A DNA stretch of 64,000 nucleotides from Streptomyces zagrosensis (GCF_014203645.1 NZ_JACHJL010000002.1:496001-560000), one strand, 5' to 3'; counted from the first letter of the stretch, positions 18,616-27,994 are shown. Notes: generated from the sequence alone by a model not told the origin. Program-made: numbers and translations.

Positions 18616-18760
18616 GTTCTGCTCGATGAAGATTTCCCATGACATCCGTCGAGAGCACGGTGGCGCCATGGACGCCGCCGCGGCCGAGGCCGGCATGGCG
18701 GAGAAGTCCAAGGAGTTCGCCGCTGCGGGCAATCGGGTCTATCTGCCCATCGCGGAGTAA
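18616..18760 (+). pseudogene. Displaced thiC 3' end (direct repeat copy 2)
   Basis: 145 bp matching the thiC 3' end at 17684-17828 with eight mismatches. It still reads [20 protein letters not shown] through RVYLPIAE and stops at TAA 18758-18760. It lacks C543 and C546 and the rest of the enzyme, so it cannot be functional. The flanks (ending ...TTTCTACCAT before, starting GTCCGACG after) share nothing with those of the thiC copy. The preserved frame and mostly synonymous differences mean it was once a real thiC terminus. Confidence 0.9.
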
Positions 18761-18876
18761 GTCCGACGATTCGCTGAGGGCGTGTCAGTGGGCGCCTGAG
18801 GCGTAAGGACGGGCATGGAAGCGTCACGGGGGCGGGTGGTTGGCGGTGTGTGCCGTCATCCGCCCGCCCGGTTGCG

Positions 18877-19770
18877 CTAGTTCGATCGATGGTCCTGGCC
18901 GCCGAACTCCGGGCTGGAGAAGTCCGGGCTGCTGTAGCGCGGCCGGTTCGCCGTCTCGGAGTCACTGTCTCCCGGGCTGGTGAAGCCTGGTCGGCTGTAG
19001 CCCAAGTGGGGCGTGCGGCTGACCGGGTCCGAGCGCTTGGCCCGGTAGCCGGAAGAGGCGGGTGAGGCGCCTGGTGTGACGGCTGGTGGGATGGCGACGC
19101 TGTCCGGGTTCGCCAGTGCCTCGCTGAGGAAGGGCAATATGCCCCGCTCCAACAGGGCCTGATGCCAGGCTTCCCGCGCGCTATTGACCTCTTCAGTCCG
19201 GGTGCGGGGGCGCTGACCGCGTCCGTCACCGTTGTTGCGCAGGGCGGTGATCAGCAGCCCAACGGCGGCTATCAGGACGCCAACCGCGGCGCACGCCGCG
19301 AACACCCAGCCCGCCGTGACCAAGGGTTCGCCAACGGTCGCGTCCGGGGCGAACACCCGCAGGACGTAGCCGACGACGAGAAAGATCGCGGCAGCGGCGC
19401 CGGCAAGGACCGGTGCCAGCACCGCGAGCACGGCGACAAGGCCGGCACCGGAGCTGTCGGCGACGTCACCCATCGCTGTGGCCAGCGACAGCGTGCCACG
19501 ATCCGCATCGCCTTCGTCTGCTGCGGACCGTGCGGCAGCCTGGGGCGTACGTAGTTCATCGCGTGCCTGGACATATCGTTCGTATTCCGCTGCTGCGCAC
19601 GCCGAAATGGCAGCCGCTGCGCCGAGCGCCACGGTGCGCAGTTGTTGCTTACTGAGCCGCTGACCCACAGTGTTCAGGCCAGGGTGGTGGTCTGCCGTGC
19701 GCAGCGCCTCATCGAGAATGCGCTCAAAATCTGGGCGATCCTCGGTGAGTAGGTGTGGAGCGCTGTTCAT
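18877..19770 (-). CDS. Hypothetical membrane protein
   Basis: 297 aa, ATG at 19770. Not recognised as a named family. An N-terminal helical region contains QLRTVALGAAAAISACAAAE. Two long membrane helices lie at about residues 110-145 (GLVAVLAVLAPVLAGAAAAI...) and 150-180 (GWVFAACAAVGVLIAAVGLL). The C-terminal ~110 residues are polar and end in a low-complexity Ser/Pro/Arg segment (RYSSPDFSSPEFGGQDHRSN). Topology suggests both termini are cytoplasmic. It stands alone, convergent with the thiC/vapBC block. Confidence 0.7.
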   Translation of the reverse strand: MNSAPHLLTEDRPDFERILDEALRTADHHPGLNTVGQRLSKQQLRTVALGAAAAISACAAAEYERYVQARDELRTPQAAARSAADEGDADRGTLSLATAMGDVADSSGAGLVAVLAVLAPVLAGAAAAIFLVVGYVLRVFAPDATVGEPLVTAGWVFAACAAVGVLIAAVGLLITALRNNGDGRGQRPRTRTEEVNSAREAWHQALLERGILPFLSEALANPDSVAIPPAVTPGASPASSGYRAKRSDPVSRTPHLGYSRPGFTSPGDSDSETANRPRYSSPDFSSPEFGGQDHRSN

Positions 19771-19958
19771 GTATGCATCCCCCGATGCTCCGTAGGGCCT
19801 TGATGCCGGCTGTTACCGGTCACGGGCGGAAACGGAGGAGAGCCTGCTACGGATAAGCCGATGGTAGAGCCGTACCGGCACGGGGTAACAGAGGGTTTTC
19901 CGAAAACGCCCCGCGCGAGTGGAACTCCTATCTGCCCGCCTACCCGCCGACCGAACCC

Positions 19959-21941
19959 TCAATCACGCAAGGGAAAACGCACTACCAGCAGCTTTCCAGC
20001 CATGGTGACGCCGCCGTCCATGGCGATCGCGAGGTCGTCGGCGTACACATGCGGACCGTTGACGGCCGGCGCTCCGTCCTCGCCATCGGCGTCCTCGGCA
20101 CCCACCTCACCGAGTAGATACGGGATCGGGCTGTGCCCGTGCACCAGGCGTTCGCCGCCGTAGGCGTCGAGGAGTTCGCGTACGGCCAACGCCCCGGCCT
20201 CGTCTCGGAAGGCGAAGCGCTTGGTGAACTTGCGGAACAAATCCCAGCATTCGTCCGCATCGCTGCGTTGCAGCGTCTCGGTGACGGTGTCGTTGACGGC
20301 CTCGATGGAATCGCCGTAATCGAGGTACGCGGTGGTGTCGGAGTGCAGCAGCAGATGGCCGTCTTCCTCGGCCATCGCATCCAGTCGGGACATCCACTGC
20401 AAGTGGTGGTCTTCGAGACGCTCCATGTCGGTGCGCTGCCCACCGTTGAGCAGCCAGGCTGCCTGGAAGGAGGCGGTGCCCGCACCGGACTGGACGGGAG
20501 TATCACCGAATCTCTTGGCGCCGAGCAACAGCAGTTCGTGGTTGCCCATCAGCGCCTTGCAGTAGCCGCCCGCGGCGGCGGCCTGCGCGGAAAGCTGCAT
20601 GACCAGGTCGATGACGCCGATGCCGTCCGGGCCGCGGTCGGTGAAGTCGCCGAGGAACCACAGCCGGGTGTTGCCGGCGGCCCAGTTGGCCTCGGCGTCG
20701 ATCAACCCCTGTTCGGCCAGTGCCGCGCGCAACTCATCGAGGTAGCCGTGCACATCGCCGACCACGAACAACGGGCCGAGGCCATCGGTTTCGGGCCGCG
20801 CGAGTACGGGGGCGGGCTCGGGCCCGAGCGCGTCGGCGAAGCCGGCCGTGGGCAGATCGGCGATGGTGCTCCCTGGCCCGACGCCCCGGGCGATGACGGG
20901 CAAGTCGCGCTCGGTCGGCGTGTACTCGGGGTCATCGTGCAACGGGTCGGCGGGGCCGGCATGACCTGCCATGCCCGCTGTCCCCGTGGTGCTCGTCGTG
21001 GTGTTGGTGCGGGGTGTGCCGATGGTGCCGAGCGTTCTGCTGGTACTGGGCGTGTTGCCGGTGCCAGCCGTGCCAAGCGCGCTGCTGGTCGCGCCGGCGG
21101 GGGCTGCCGGGGCTCGGTAGCCATCGGGCGCTGCCATCCGCGCGTCGGGCCCCGTGCTGGTCGGCTGCCGCTGCCCAGGCACGGTAGCTGCGCCGGGGGC
21201 GTACGACTGCGGGTGGGACGGCTGACGGGTGGCCGACTGCGACGCGGACGGCGTGAGGGAGGACGGAGCAGTCTGCGGTGGGAGCGCGTGGGGCGGGGGC
21301 GCTTCGGTTGAGTGGTGCGCCGGTGCCGCCTGCGGTGCTGTGGGCTGCGGCGCGTTCGGCAACGGGGCCGGCGGCGGCGCGTACGACGGGGCCGCGCGCT
21401 GCGCCGGCGCCTGGTGCTCTCGCCGGGGCTGTGGCGCGGGCGCCGCGGGCGTGGGCCCGGGTGGTGTAACGGGCGGCGGCGTCAACGGTGGGCGCGGCGA
21501 ACCAGCCGGGGACGACCCGGCGGCGATCGGCCGTACCCGCGCGGACGCGGGGCTGACGTGCGACATGCGGACGGTGGGCGCACTCGCCTGCGCGTTGGCA
21601 GCAGTGGCCTCGGGCGCGCCGGGGCGCTGCGCCGGGCGCGAGCCGGTGCCGTCGGGGCCCAGCGAACCGGTGCTGTCAGGGCCCAGGGGGGCCGCGTTGA
21701 CGGCGCCCAGGGGGGCCGCGTGTGCGTGGCCCTCAGCGGCGTGCGCCTGAGCGGCGTGGGCCGCGGCAGGTTGGTGTGCGGCAGGTTGGGTTGCGATGGG
21801 CCCGCCCTGCGCCGGGGCGGGAGGCGCCGGTGGGGCGGGTGGGTGTTGTGCTTCGCCCTGCTCGGGCTGCGTGTCGTGTCCCGCATCCGGATGCGTAGAC
21901 GTGGTCCGTGCCGTGGGTCCCTGACCGGCCCCCTGAGTCAT
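19959..21941 (-). CDS. Metallophosphoesterase (Ser/Thr phosphatase-like) with long Pro/Ala-rich N-terminus
   Basis: 660 aa. ATG at 21941 is chosen because GGAGGGG sits five bases upstream; ATG at 21956 is in frame. The C-terminal ~265 residues are a calcineurin-like phosphoesterase with all motifs: VVGDVHGYLDEL, FLGDFTDRGPDG, LMGNHELLLLG, LLLHSDTTAYLD and VHGHSPIPYL. These bind two metals and hydrolyse phosphomonoesters, perhaps phosphoproteins. Residues 1-~350 are Ala/Pro/Gly/Thr/Gln low-complexity and probably disordered. The gene stands alone. Confidence 0.83.
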   Translation of the reverse strand: MTQGAGQGPTARTTSTHPDAGHDTQPEQGEAQHPPAPPAPPAPAQGGPIATQPAAHQPAAAHAAQAHAAEGHAHAAPLGAVNAAPLGPDSTGSLGPDGTGSRPAQRPGAPEATAANAQASAPTVRMSHVSPASARVRPIAAGSSPAGSPRPPLTPPPVTPPGPTPAAPAPQPRREHQAPAQRAAPSYAPPPAPLPNAPQPTAPQAAPAHHSTEAPPPHALPPQTAPSSLTPSASQSATRQPSHPQSYAPGAATVPGQRQPTSTGPDARMAAPDGYRAPAAPAGATSSALGTAGTGNTPSTSRTLGTIGTPRTNTTTSTTGTAGMAGHAGPADPLHDDPEYTPTERDLPVIARGVGPGSTIADLPTAGFADALGPEPAPVLARPETDGLGPLFVVGDVHGYLDELRAALAEQGLIDAEANWAAGNTRLWFLGDFTDRGPDGIGVIDLVMQLSAQAAAAGGYCKALMGNHELLLLGAKRFGDTPVQSGAGTASFQAAWLLNGGQRTDMERLEDHHLQWMSRLDAMAEEDGHLLLHSDTTAYLDYGDSIEAVNDTVTETLQRSDADECWDLFRKFTKRFAFRDEAGALAVRELLDAYGGERLVHGHSPIPYLLGEVGAEDADGEDGAPAVNGPHVYADDLAIAMDGGVTMAGKLLVVRFPLRD

Positions 21942-22265
21942 TGACCCCTCCACCATCGCGCCGCCGTGCACCTTCTGGACCTTGCCTGGTCGTTGGCGGT
22001 CCGCGGTGTCGTCCGCCCATCATAGGAATGACCGTCGTGGGTTGTGACGCACCAGGGGTGGCCAAATGGGCCGCGTGCAAGGTTCGCCGGGCATTTCTCC
22101 CGAATTGGCCGCTTAGAAGGGGCACATTACGTCGTAACAAGCCGGTGCCGGCCGACCACATAGGTCAGACCGGCCAGCCCAGCGGAACCGGGTACGGCGG
22201 ATGGGGTGGGGTGAGCGTGTTGGGGAGGACACACGTCCAGGGGCGGGGGAGGTGGGTTCCGGACG
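21942..22265. other. Intergenic, no gene seen
   Basis: 324 bp between the start of the metallophosphoesterase gene and the end of the LacI gene. The promoter of the former must lie here. No hairpin with a T tract, no tRNA-like fold and no credible small ORF was seen. Confidence 0.4.
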
Positions 22266-23366
22266 TCAGGCGCCGGTGGGACCGCGCGGGGCGCTCACGG
22301 TGGTACGCGGAGGTCGCCGCTGTGACGACGTCCGCACGATGAGCTCGGTAGGTATCACCTGTTCGACTGGGCCGCCGCCGTCCACGCCCTCGATGGCGTC
22401 GATCAAGAGTTGTACGACGGCGGTGCCGATCCGGCGGGGTTTGAGGGAGAGGGTGGTGACGGGCGGGTCGGTGGTGGTGTAGACGGTGGACTCGCTACAG
22501 CACACGAGCAGCAGGTCATCTGGGACCCGCAGCCCATAGCGCCGGGCGGCGGCGAGCAGGTCGGTGCCGTTGGGATCGAAGAGGCCGTAGACCGCATCCG
22601 GCCGGTCGGGCCTGGCCAGGAGTCGATCGGCGGCGACGGCTCCGGCGCACGGGTCGTGTGCCTGGTACTCCTCGTAGACCGGGTCTTGGCCCACGTGCTC
22701 GCACCAGGCGAGGTATGCGGAGGTGGAGAGCCGGGTGTAGGTATCGGTGGTGGTCCCGGTGAGCAGCCCAATGCGGCGTGCGCCCGCCTCGGCGAGGTGG
22801 TCGAGCAGCCCGTGCACCGCAGCTTGGTGGTCGTTGTCCACCCAGGCGGTGACCGGCAGCGATCCGGCGGGGCGGCCGTCAGAGACGACCGGAATGCCGT
22901 GTCGTACGAGTTCGGCCACCACCGGGTCTTGATCGGAGGGGTCGATGACCACGGTGCCGTCCAGTGCGACGTTGGACCACACATCGTGGCGCGAGGTGGC
23001 GGGCAGGATGACGAGGGCGTAGCCGCGGGCCAGCGCGGCGGAGGTGGCCGCGCGGGCCATCTCGGCGAAGTATGCGAACTCGGTGAAGGTGAAAGGTTCA
23101 TCCCCGTATGTCGTCACGGTCAGGCCAATGAGACCTGACTTGCCGGTACGGAGCGTGCGGGCCGCGGCGGAGGGGCGGTAGCCCAGCCGGTCGGCGACCT
23201 CGCGGACGTGGCGGCGGGTGGCATCCGGTAGCCGTCCCTTGCCGTTGAGCGCGTCGGAGACGGTCGTGATCGAGACCCCGGCTGCGGCGGCCACGTCCCG
23301 GATGCCCGCCCGCCCCAACCGGCGGCCGGACGACCGGCTCACCTGGTGCTTCCCTGCTGCTGTCAT
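22266..23366 (-). CDS. LacI family transcriptional regulator
   Basis: 366 aa, ATG at 23366 (MTAAGKHQVSRSSGRRLGRA). The N-terminal LacI helix-turn-helix reads GIRDVAAAAGVSITTVSDAL NGK, then the hinge (residues ~60-80), then a periplasmic-binding-protein-like effector domain with GLLTGTTTDTYTRLS and GLFDPNGTDLLAAARRYGLR. It should repress sugar or related catabolic genes, but none is adjacent. It is divergent from hisC, with a 358-bp gap. Confidence 0.88.
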   Translation of the reverse strand: MTAAGKHQVSRSSGRRLGRAGIRDVAAAAGVSITTVSDALNGKGRLPDATRRHVREVADRLGYRPSAAARTLRTGKSGLIGLTVTTYGDEPFTFTEFAYFAEMARAATSAALARGYALVILPATSRHDVWSNVALDGTVVIDPSDQDPVVAELVRHGIPVVSDGRPAGSLPVTAWVDNDHQAAVHGLLDHLAEAGARRIGLLTGTTTDTYTRLSTSAYLAWCEHVGQDPVYEEYQAHDPCAGAVAADRLLARPDRPDAVYGLFDPNGTDLLAAARRYGLRVPDDLLLVCCSESTVYTTTDPPVTTLSLKPRRIGTAVVQLLIDAIEGVDGGGPVEQVIPTELIVRTSSQRRPPRTTVSAPRGPTGA

Positions 23367-23456
23367 GGCGAGCCGATAGTAGGGCTCGAAGGGTGCGTTC
23401 GGAGGAATCGGTAATCCACTGGTAACAGGCACGATTCTGCATGACCATCTCCCCTT

Positions 23457-23481
23457 AACTGCCTGGGAAAGCAAGGCAGTT
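23457..23481. promoter_or_regulatory. Inverted repeat upstream of the LacI gene
   Basis: AACTGCCT (23457-23464) and AGGCAGTT (23474-23481), a perfect 8-bp inverted repeat with 9-bp spacing, about 90 bp upstream of the LacI start and between it and hisC. It may be an operator of the LacI protein or a transcript hairpin. The rest of the 358-bp gap (23367-23724) shows no gene. Confidence 0.35.
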
Positions 23482-23724
23482 GGGTGATTTTATAGGGGTC
23501 TGCTCAGTGATGACGGGGTCATGCCTGCCGATTGCCCTATGTTTCGGAGAGGTCTCAACTCACTCTCACGGGTGACGCGCGCCACGGCGCTCGCCACCGG
23601 CGCGCGCGCAAACGAAGAATGCTTCCCCTGGTCTTTACCGAACCTGGGGGAATCCTCATAAGGTAAACAGTATTGCGTGTCTGTTGGTGACTGCTGTGCC
23701 CAGGATGGTCAAGGAGGACCTGCG

Positions 23725-24810
23725 GTGTCTGAAAAGAGCCCCAAGCTGCGTGCTGCGCTCGATGGTGTTCCGACCTACAAGCCAGGTAAGCCCGCCACCG
23801 CACGGCCGGGGGGTGCCGTCACGTACAAGCTGTCCTCGAATGAGAACCCGTACCCGCCGCTGCCCGGCGTCTTGGAGCAGGCGGTACGGGCCGCGGGTTC
23901 GCTGAACCGCTACCCCGATCTGGCCTGCACCGGGCTGGTGGCCGAGTTGTCCACCCGATTTGACGTGCCGATCGAGCACCTGGCCACCGGCACCGGGTCG
24001 GTGGGTGTGGCGCAGCAGCTCGTGCAGGCGACGTCCGGGCCCGGCGATGAGGTCATCTTCGCGTGGCGCTCCTTCGAGGCGTACCCGATCATGACGCAGA
24101 TCGCCGGTGCGACGGCGGTGCCCGTGCCGCTCACCGCCGATGAGAACCACGATCTGGATGCGATGCTCGCTGCGGTTACCGATAAGACCCGACTGATATT
24201 TGTCTGCAACCCCAATAACCCCACCGGCACCGTGATTCACCGCGCGGAGCTGGAGCACTTCCTTGACCAGGTGCCCTCTCACATCCTGATCGTGCTGGAC
24301 GAGGCGTACCGCGAGTTCATCCGTGACGAGGACGTTCCGGACGGTCTTGAGCTCTACCGCGACCGCCCGAATGTGTGCGTACTGCGCACCTTCTCCAAGG
24401 CGTACGGGCTGGCCGGACTGCGGATCGGCTTCGCGGTCGGGCATGACCGGGTCGCGGCAGCGCTGCGTAAGACGGCGGTGCCGTTCGGTGTGACGCAGGT
24501 GGCGCAGGAGGCGGCCATCGCCTCGCTGCGCAGCGAGGACGCGCTGGGCGAGCGCGTGGACGCGCTGGTCGTGGAGCGGGCGCGGGTGTACGAGGCGCTG
24601 ATCGCGCAGGGTTGGACCACGCCCGAGTCACACGGCAACTTCGTCTGGCTGCGGCTCGGTGACCGCACGCTGGACTTCGCGGCGGCGTGTGAGCGCGGCG
24701 GCGTGATCGTACGGCCGTTCCCGGACGACGGCGTACGGATCACGATCGGTGAAACCGAGGCGAACGACCTCTTCTTGAAGGCGGCGGAGAGCTTCCGCAA
24801 GGAGCTGTAG
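23725..24810 (+). CDS. hisC: Histidinol-phosphate (or aromatic) aminotransferase, HisC-like
   Basis: 361 aa. GTG at 23725 has AAGGAGG eight bases upstream. A class I/II PLP aminotransferase: substrate-facing [12 protein letters not shown], phosphate-binding [33 protein letters not shown], the PLP lysine in [19 protein letters not shown], and the C-terminal GVRITIGE. The family converts imidazole-acetol phosphate with glutamate to histidinol phosphate; related Pat enzymes transaminate phenylpyruvate. It lies outside any his operon, like the second HisC-like protein of streptomycetes, so the aromatic role is quite possible. Two terminators follow. Confidence 0.85.
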   Translation: MSEKSPKLRAALDGVPTYKPGKPATARPGGAVTYKLSSNENPYPPLPGVLEQAVRAAGSLNRYPDLACTGLVAELSTRFDVPIEHLATGTGSVGVAQQLVQATSGPGDEVIFAWRSFEAYPIMTQIAGATAVPVPLTADENHDLDAMLAAVTDKTRLIFVCNPNNPTGTVIHRAELEHFLDQVPSHILIVLDEAYREFIRDEDVPDGLELYRDRPNVCVLRTFSKAYGLAGLRIGFAVGHDRVAAALRKTAVPFGVTQVAQEAAIASLRSEDALGERVDALVVERARVYEALIAQGWTTPESHGNFVWLRLGDRTLDFAAACERGGVIVRPFPDDGVRITIGETEANDLFLKAAESFRKEL

Positions 24811-24816
24811 CGCAGA

Positions 24817-24868
24817 CCGCCAGGCCCCGGAAGCGTGCCGGCTTCCGAGGGCCTGGCGGGTGTCTTTT
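24817..24868 (+). terminator. Terminator after hisC
   Basis: A long hairpin: CCGCCAGGCCC (24817-24827) pairs with GGGCCTGGCGG (24849-24859), enclosing an inner GGAAGC/GCTTCC stem, followed by TGTCTTTTG. It begins seven bases after the hisC stop. Confidence 0.8.
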
Positions 24869-24906
24869 GCCTCTCGGCCTGATGTGCTGGGGGATGTGGT
24901 GGAGCG

Positions 24907-24932
24907 GGCGCGGCCGTTGGCCGCGCCTTTTT
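24907..24932 (+). terminator. Second terminator after hisC
   Basis: GGCGCGGCC (24907-24915), loop GTT, GGCCGCGCC (24919-24927), then five T. A compact canonical Rho-independent terminator oriented to stop + strand transcription. It isolates the cyd operon from hisC. Between here and cydA lies about 300 bp of cyd promoter region with no gene. Confidence 0.85.
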
Positions 24933-25123
24933 GTTGCGTGGATGGCCAGGCGGGCCGGGGGCTCATCCGGTGTGGCGCCGTGCGTTGGCGCCCGGTGCTG
25001 CCGGCGTCAGGTGAGCGGCGCCGGCGTGCGATGAGACGTACGCGATCGACGCCTCACCTGGGCGGGATGTTCCCGGGGCACCCCCGGTGCGGAGGGGCGA
25101 ATGGGTGTGCGTCATAATTGCTT

Positions 25124-25146
25124 GTGAATGTGAACGCGTTCACAAG
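25124..25146. promoter_or_regulatory. Rex operator (ROP) of the cyd operon
   Basis: TGTGAACGCGTTCACA at 25131-25146 is a perfect 16-bp palindrome matching the Rex operator consensus TGTGAAC-n-GTTCACA. A half-copy, TTGTGAA, sits at 25124-25130. It is 90 bp upstream of cydA. Rex binds such sites at high NAD+/NADH and releases them when NADH rises under oxygen limitation, derepressing cytochrome bd. The same operator type controls cydABCD in S. coelicolor. Confidence 0.92.
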
Positions 25147-25235
25147 CGCGTCCGATGCGTCCCCTTTTGAACGTGATCAATGGGGCGGAACGGCACGGTG
25201 GCGCGCGGCTCAGTAAGACGGCAAGGAGACTCGAC

Positions 25236-26873
25236 GTGGACCTGGCTCTGGCTCCGGAGACCCTGGCGCGATGGCAGTTCGGCATCACGACCGTCTACCA
25301 CTACCTCTTTGTTCCGCTGACGATCAGCCTCGCGGCGTTCACGGCCGGTCTGGAGACCGCGTGGGTCCGTACGGGGAAGGAAAAATACTTCCACGCGACG
25401 AAGTTCTGGGGAAAACTCTTCCTGATTAACATCGCGATGGGGGTCGTGACCGGCATCGTGCAGGAGTTCCAGTTCGGCATGAACTGGTCCGACTACTCGC
25501 GCTTCGTCGGTGATGTATTCGGCGCCCCGCTCGCCATGGAAGCGTTGATCGCCTTCTTCTTCGAATCCACCTTTATCGGACTGTGGATCTTCGGTTGGGA
25601 CAGACTGCCCAAGAAGATCCACTGCGCCTGTATCTGGATCGTCGCGATCGGCACCACGCTCTCCGCGTACTTCATCCTGGCCGCCAACTCCTGGATGCAG
25701 CACCCCGTTGGCTACACCATCAACAAGACGACGGGGAAGGCCGAACTGACCGACATCTGGGCGGTCCTCACCCAGAACACCACTTTGGTCGTGGTCTTCC
25801 ACACGCTGACCGCAGCCTTCCTCACCGGTGCGGCCTTCGTCGTCGGCATCGCCTCATACCACCTGTGGCGCGCCAAGCGCGCGCAGGACCGGGGCGAAGA
25901 ACTGCCCACCAAGCAGCGGAAGCAGATCGGCGCGATGCGCTCGTCGCTGCGCGCCGCGCTGGTGATCGCGGTGATCGCGGGAATGGGTACGGCACTGAGC
26001 GGTGACCGGCTCGGCAAGGTGATGTTCGAGCAGCAGCCCATGAAGATGGCCGCGGCCGAGGCGCTGTGGGAGACCCAGGCGCCGGCACCCTTCTCGATCT
26101 TTGCCATCGGTGACGTCGGTGACGGCCACAACAGTGTCGAGTTCAGCGTCCCTGGCATCCTCTCCTTCCTCGCGCACGACAACTTCTCGGCATCCGTGCC
26201 GGGCATCAACGACCTCGCCGAGCAGGAGGCACAGCGCTACGGCGGCGAGCCCGAGGACTACATCCCCAGCATCTTCATGACCTTCTGGGGCTTCCGCCTC
26301 ATGATCGGGTTCGGGATGACCTCCTTCGCCGTCGGGCTGATCGGGCTATGGACGACCCGCAGGAAGCTGTGGCTCGCGCCGGAGAAGCGCACCGGCGAGG
26401 AGGAGGTGCCGCGGTTGATGCTCACCAAGAACCGCGAAATGAGCGCCTTCTTCACCACCTGGTCCTGGCGGATCGGCGTCCTGACCATGGGCTTCCCCCT
26501 ACTCGCCAACTCCTTCGGCTGGATCTTCACCGAGATGGGCCGCCAGCCATGGGTGGTGTACGGGCTGATGCGTACGGATAACGCAGTGTCACCTGGCGTC
26601 AGCCAAACCGAGGTGCTGATCTCGATGGGCGTGTTCACCCTGCTGTACGGGGTGCTCGCGGTGATCGAGGTGCGGCTGCTCGCCAAGTACGCCAAGGCCG
26701 GGCCCGATATCGACGAGAAGCCGCCGGCGAAGGACCCGAAGCTCCGCCTTCCGAAGCCGGGCGGCCCGGGCGGTCCGGGTGGTCCCGGCGGGCCCGGCGG
26801 CGCTGGTGGCGGCGCTGACGCGGACGCCGCGGCGGCCGAGGACGCCGACAAGCCGATGACCTTCGCGTACTGA
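25236..26873 (+). CDS. cydA: Cytochrome bd ubiquinol/menaquinol oxidase subunit I
   Basis: 545 aa. GTG at 25236 has AAGGAG upstream, giving the normal N-terminus (VDLALAPETLARWQFGITT). A membrane subunit with nine helices carrying haems b558, b595 and d; it oxidises quinol and reduces O2 with high affinity. Visible ligand regions: the early histidine in TTVYHYLFVPLTI, the histidine in ANSWMQHPVGY, and the methionine in IFMTFWGFRLMIG. A Gly/Pro-rich C-terminal tail (PGGPGGPGGPGGPGGAGGGA) is low-complexity. First gene of cydA-cydB-cydCD, under Rex. Confidence 0.96.
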   Translation: MDLALAPETLARWQFGITTVYHYLFVPLTISLAAFTAGLETAWVRTGKEKYFHATKFWGKLFLINIAMGVVTGIVQEFQFGMNWSDYSRFVGDVFGAPLAMEALIAFFFESTFIGLWIFGWDRLPKKIHCACIWIVAIGTTLSAYFILAANSWMQHPVGYTINKTTGKAELTDIWAVLTQNTTLVVVFHTLTAAFLTGAAFVVGIASYHLWRAKRAQDRGEELPTKQRKQIGAMRSSLRAALVIAVIAGMGTALSGDRLGKVMFEQQPMKMAAAEALWETQAPAPFSIFAIGDVGDGHNSVEFSVPGILSFLAHDNFSASVPGINDLAEQEAQRYGGEPEDYIPSIFMTFWGFRLMIGFGMTSFAVGLIGLWTTRRKLWLAPEKRTGEEEVPRLMLTKNREMSAFFTTWSWRIGVLTMGFPLLANSFGWIFTEMGRQPWVVYGLMRTDNAVSPGVSQTEVLISMGVFTLLYGVLAVIEVRLLAKYAKAGPDIDEKPPAKDPKLRLPKPGGPGGPGGPGGPGGAGGGADADAAAAEDADKPMTFAY

Positions 26874-26898
26874 CGACGGCTGGAACGGAGACCCGACC

Positions 26899-27903
26899 AT
26901 GCACCTCCACGACTTCTGGTTCGTGCTGATAGCCGTCCTGTGGACCGGTTACTTCTTCCTCGAAGGATTCGACTTCGGCATCGGCGTCCTCACCAAGCTG
27001 CTCGCCCGCAACCGGACCGAGCGCCGGGTGCTGATCAACACCATCGGGCCGGTCTGGGACGGCAACGAGGTATGGCTGCTGACCGCGGCCGGTGCCACCT
27101 TCGCGGCCTTCCCTGACTGGTACGCGACCCTGTTCAGCGGCTTCTATCTGCCGCTGCTCGCCATCTTGGTCTGCCTGATCGTGCGCGGGGTGGCCTTCGA
27201 ATACCGGCACAAGCGCAGCGAGGAGCGCTGGCAGCGCAACTGGGAGCGGGCCATCTTCTGGTGCTCGCTGGTGCCCGCGTTCCTGTGGGGCGTGGTCTTC
27301 GCCAACATGGTGGGTGGCGTGCCGATCGGCGCCGACAAGAACTACGCCGGCGATGTCTTCGACCTGATCAACCCGTACGCACTGCTCGGCGGGCTGATGT
27401 CGTTGGTGCTGTTCACCTTTCACGGCGCGGTCTTCGCCGCCCTAAAGACGGTCGGCGACATTCGGACCAGGGCTCGCCGGCTCGCCGGCTGGCTCGGGCT
27501 CGGCGCCGGGGCGCTGGCCGCGGGGTTCCTGCTGTGGACGCAACTCGATTCGGGCAGCACCAGCAGCCTGGTGGCGATGGCCGTCGCCGTGCTCGCGCTG
27601 GCCGGGGCGCTGGTCATGAATGGCCGGGGCCGCGAAGGCTGGGCCTTCGGACTGTCCGGGGTGACCATCGCGGCATCGGTCGCCATGCTCTTCCTGTCGC
27701 TGTTCCCACATGTCATGCCGTCCTCGCTCGACCCGGCGTGGAGTCTGACCGCCGAGAATGCCGCCTCCAGCCCGTACACCTTGAAGATCATGACCTGGAT
27801 CGCGGGTGTGATGACACCGGTGGTGATGGCCTACCAGGCGTGGACCTACTGGGTGTTCCGGCAGCGGATCGGCACCCAGCACATCCCCGTAGACGTGCAC
27901 TGA
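26899..27903 (+). CDS. cydB: Cytochrome bd oxidase subunit II
   Basis: 334 aa, ATG at 26899, 25 bp after cydA, with ACGGAG upstream. A membrane subunit with eight predicted helices that pairs with CydA. The N-terminal WFVLIAVLWTGYFFLEGFDF and INTIGPVWDGNEVWLLTAAG are CydB hallmarks. ANMVGGVPIGADKNYAGDVF and the last helix (TLKIMTWIAGVMTPVVMAYQ) complete a normal-length subunit. Co-transcribed with cydA. Confidence 0.96.
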   Translation: MHLHDFWFVLIAVLWTGYFFLEGFDFGIGVLTKLLARNRTERRVLINTIGPVWDGNEVWLLTAAGATFAAFPDWYATLFSGFYLPLLAILVCLIVRGVAFEYRHKRSEERWQRNWERAIFWCSLVPAFLWGVVFANMVGGVPIGADKNYAGDVFDLINPYALLGGLMSLVLFTFHGAVFAALKTVGDIRTRARRLAGWLGLGAGALAAGFLLWTQLDSGSTSSLVAMAVAVLALAGALVMNGRGREGWAFGLSGVTIAASVAMLFLSLFPHVMPSSLDPAWSLTAENAASSPYTLKIMTWIAGVMTPVVMAYQAWTYWVFRQRIGTQHIPVDVH

Positions 27904-27930
27904 TGGCGGCGCGACCCATGAGACATGACG

Positions 27931-27994
27931 ATGAGCCGGGCGGGTGTTTCACGTGAAACCGAATGAGCCGGGCGGGTGTTTCACGTGAAACCGA
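27931..27994. repeat. Tandem 32-bp duplication carrying two parS sites
   Basis: Two identical 32-bp units (27931-27962 and 27963-27994), each with GAGCCGGGCGGG followed by TGTTTCACGTGAAACC. The 16-mers at 27945-27960 and 27977-27992 match the parS consensus TGTTTCACGTGAAACA in 15 of 16 positions, with a perfect 14-bp palindromic core. ParB binds parS to organise the origin region for chromosome segregation. The second site covers the cydCD start codons. Confidence 0.9.

Noticed and set aside
18761..18876. Search for a tRNA gene as the att site beside vapBC
   Set aside because: No cloverleaf, T-loop motif or 3' CCA-like end was seen; the repeat is thiC coding sequence itself.
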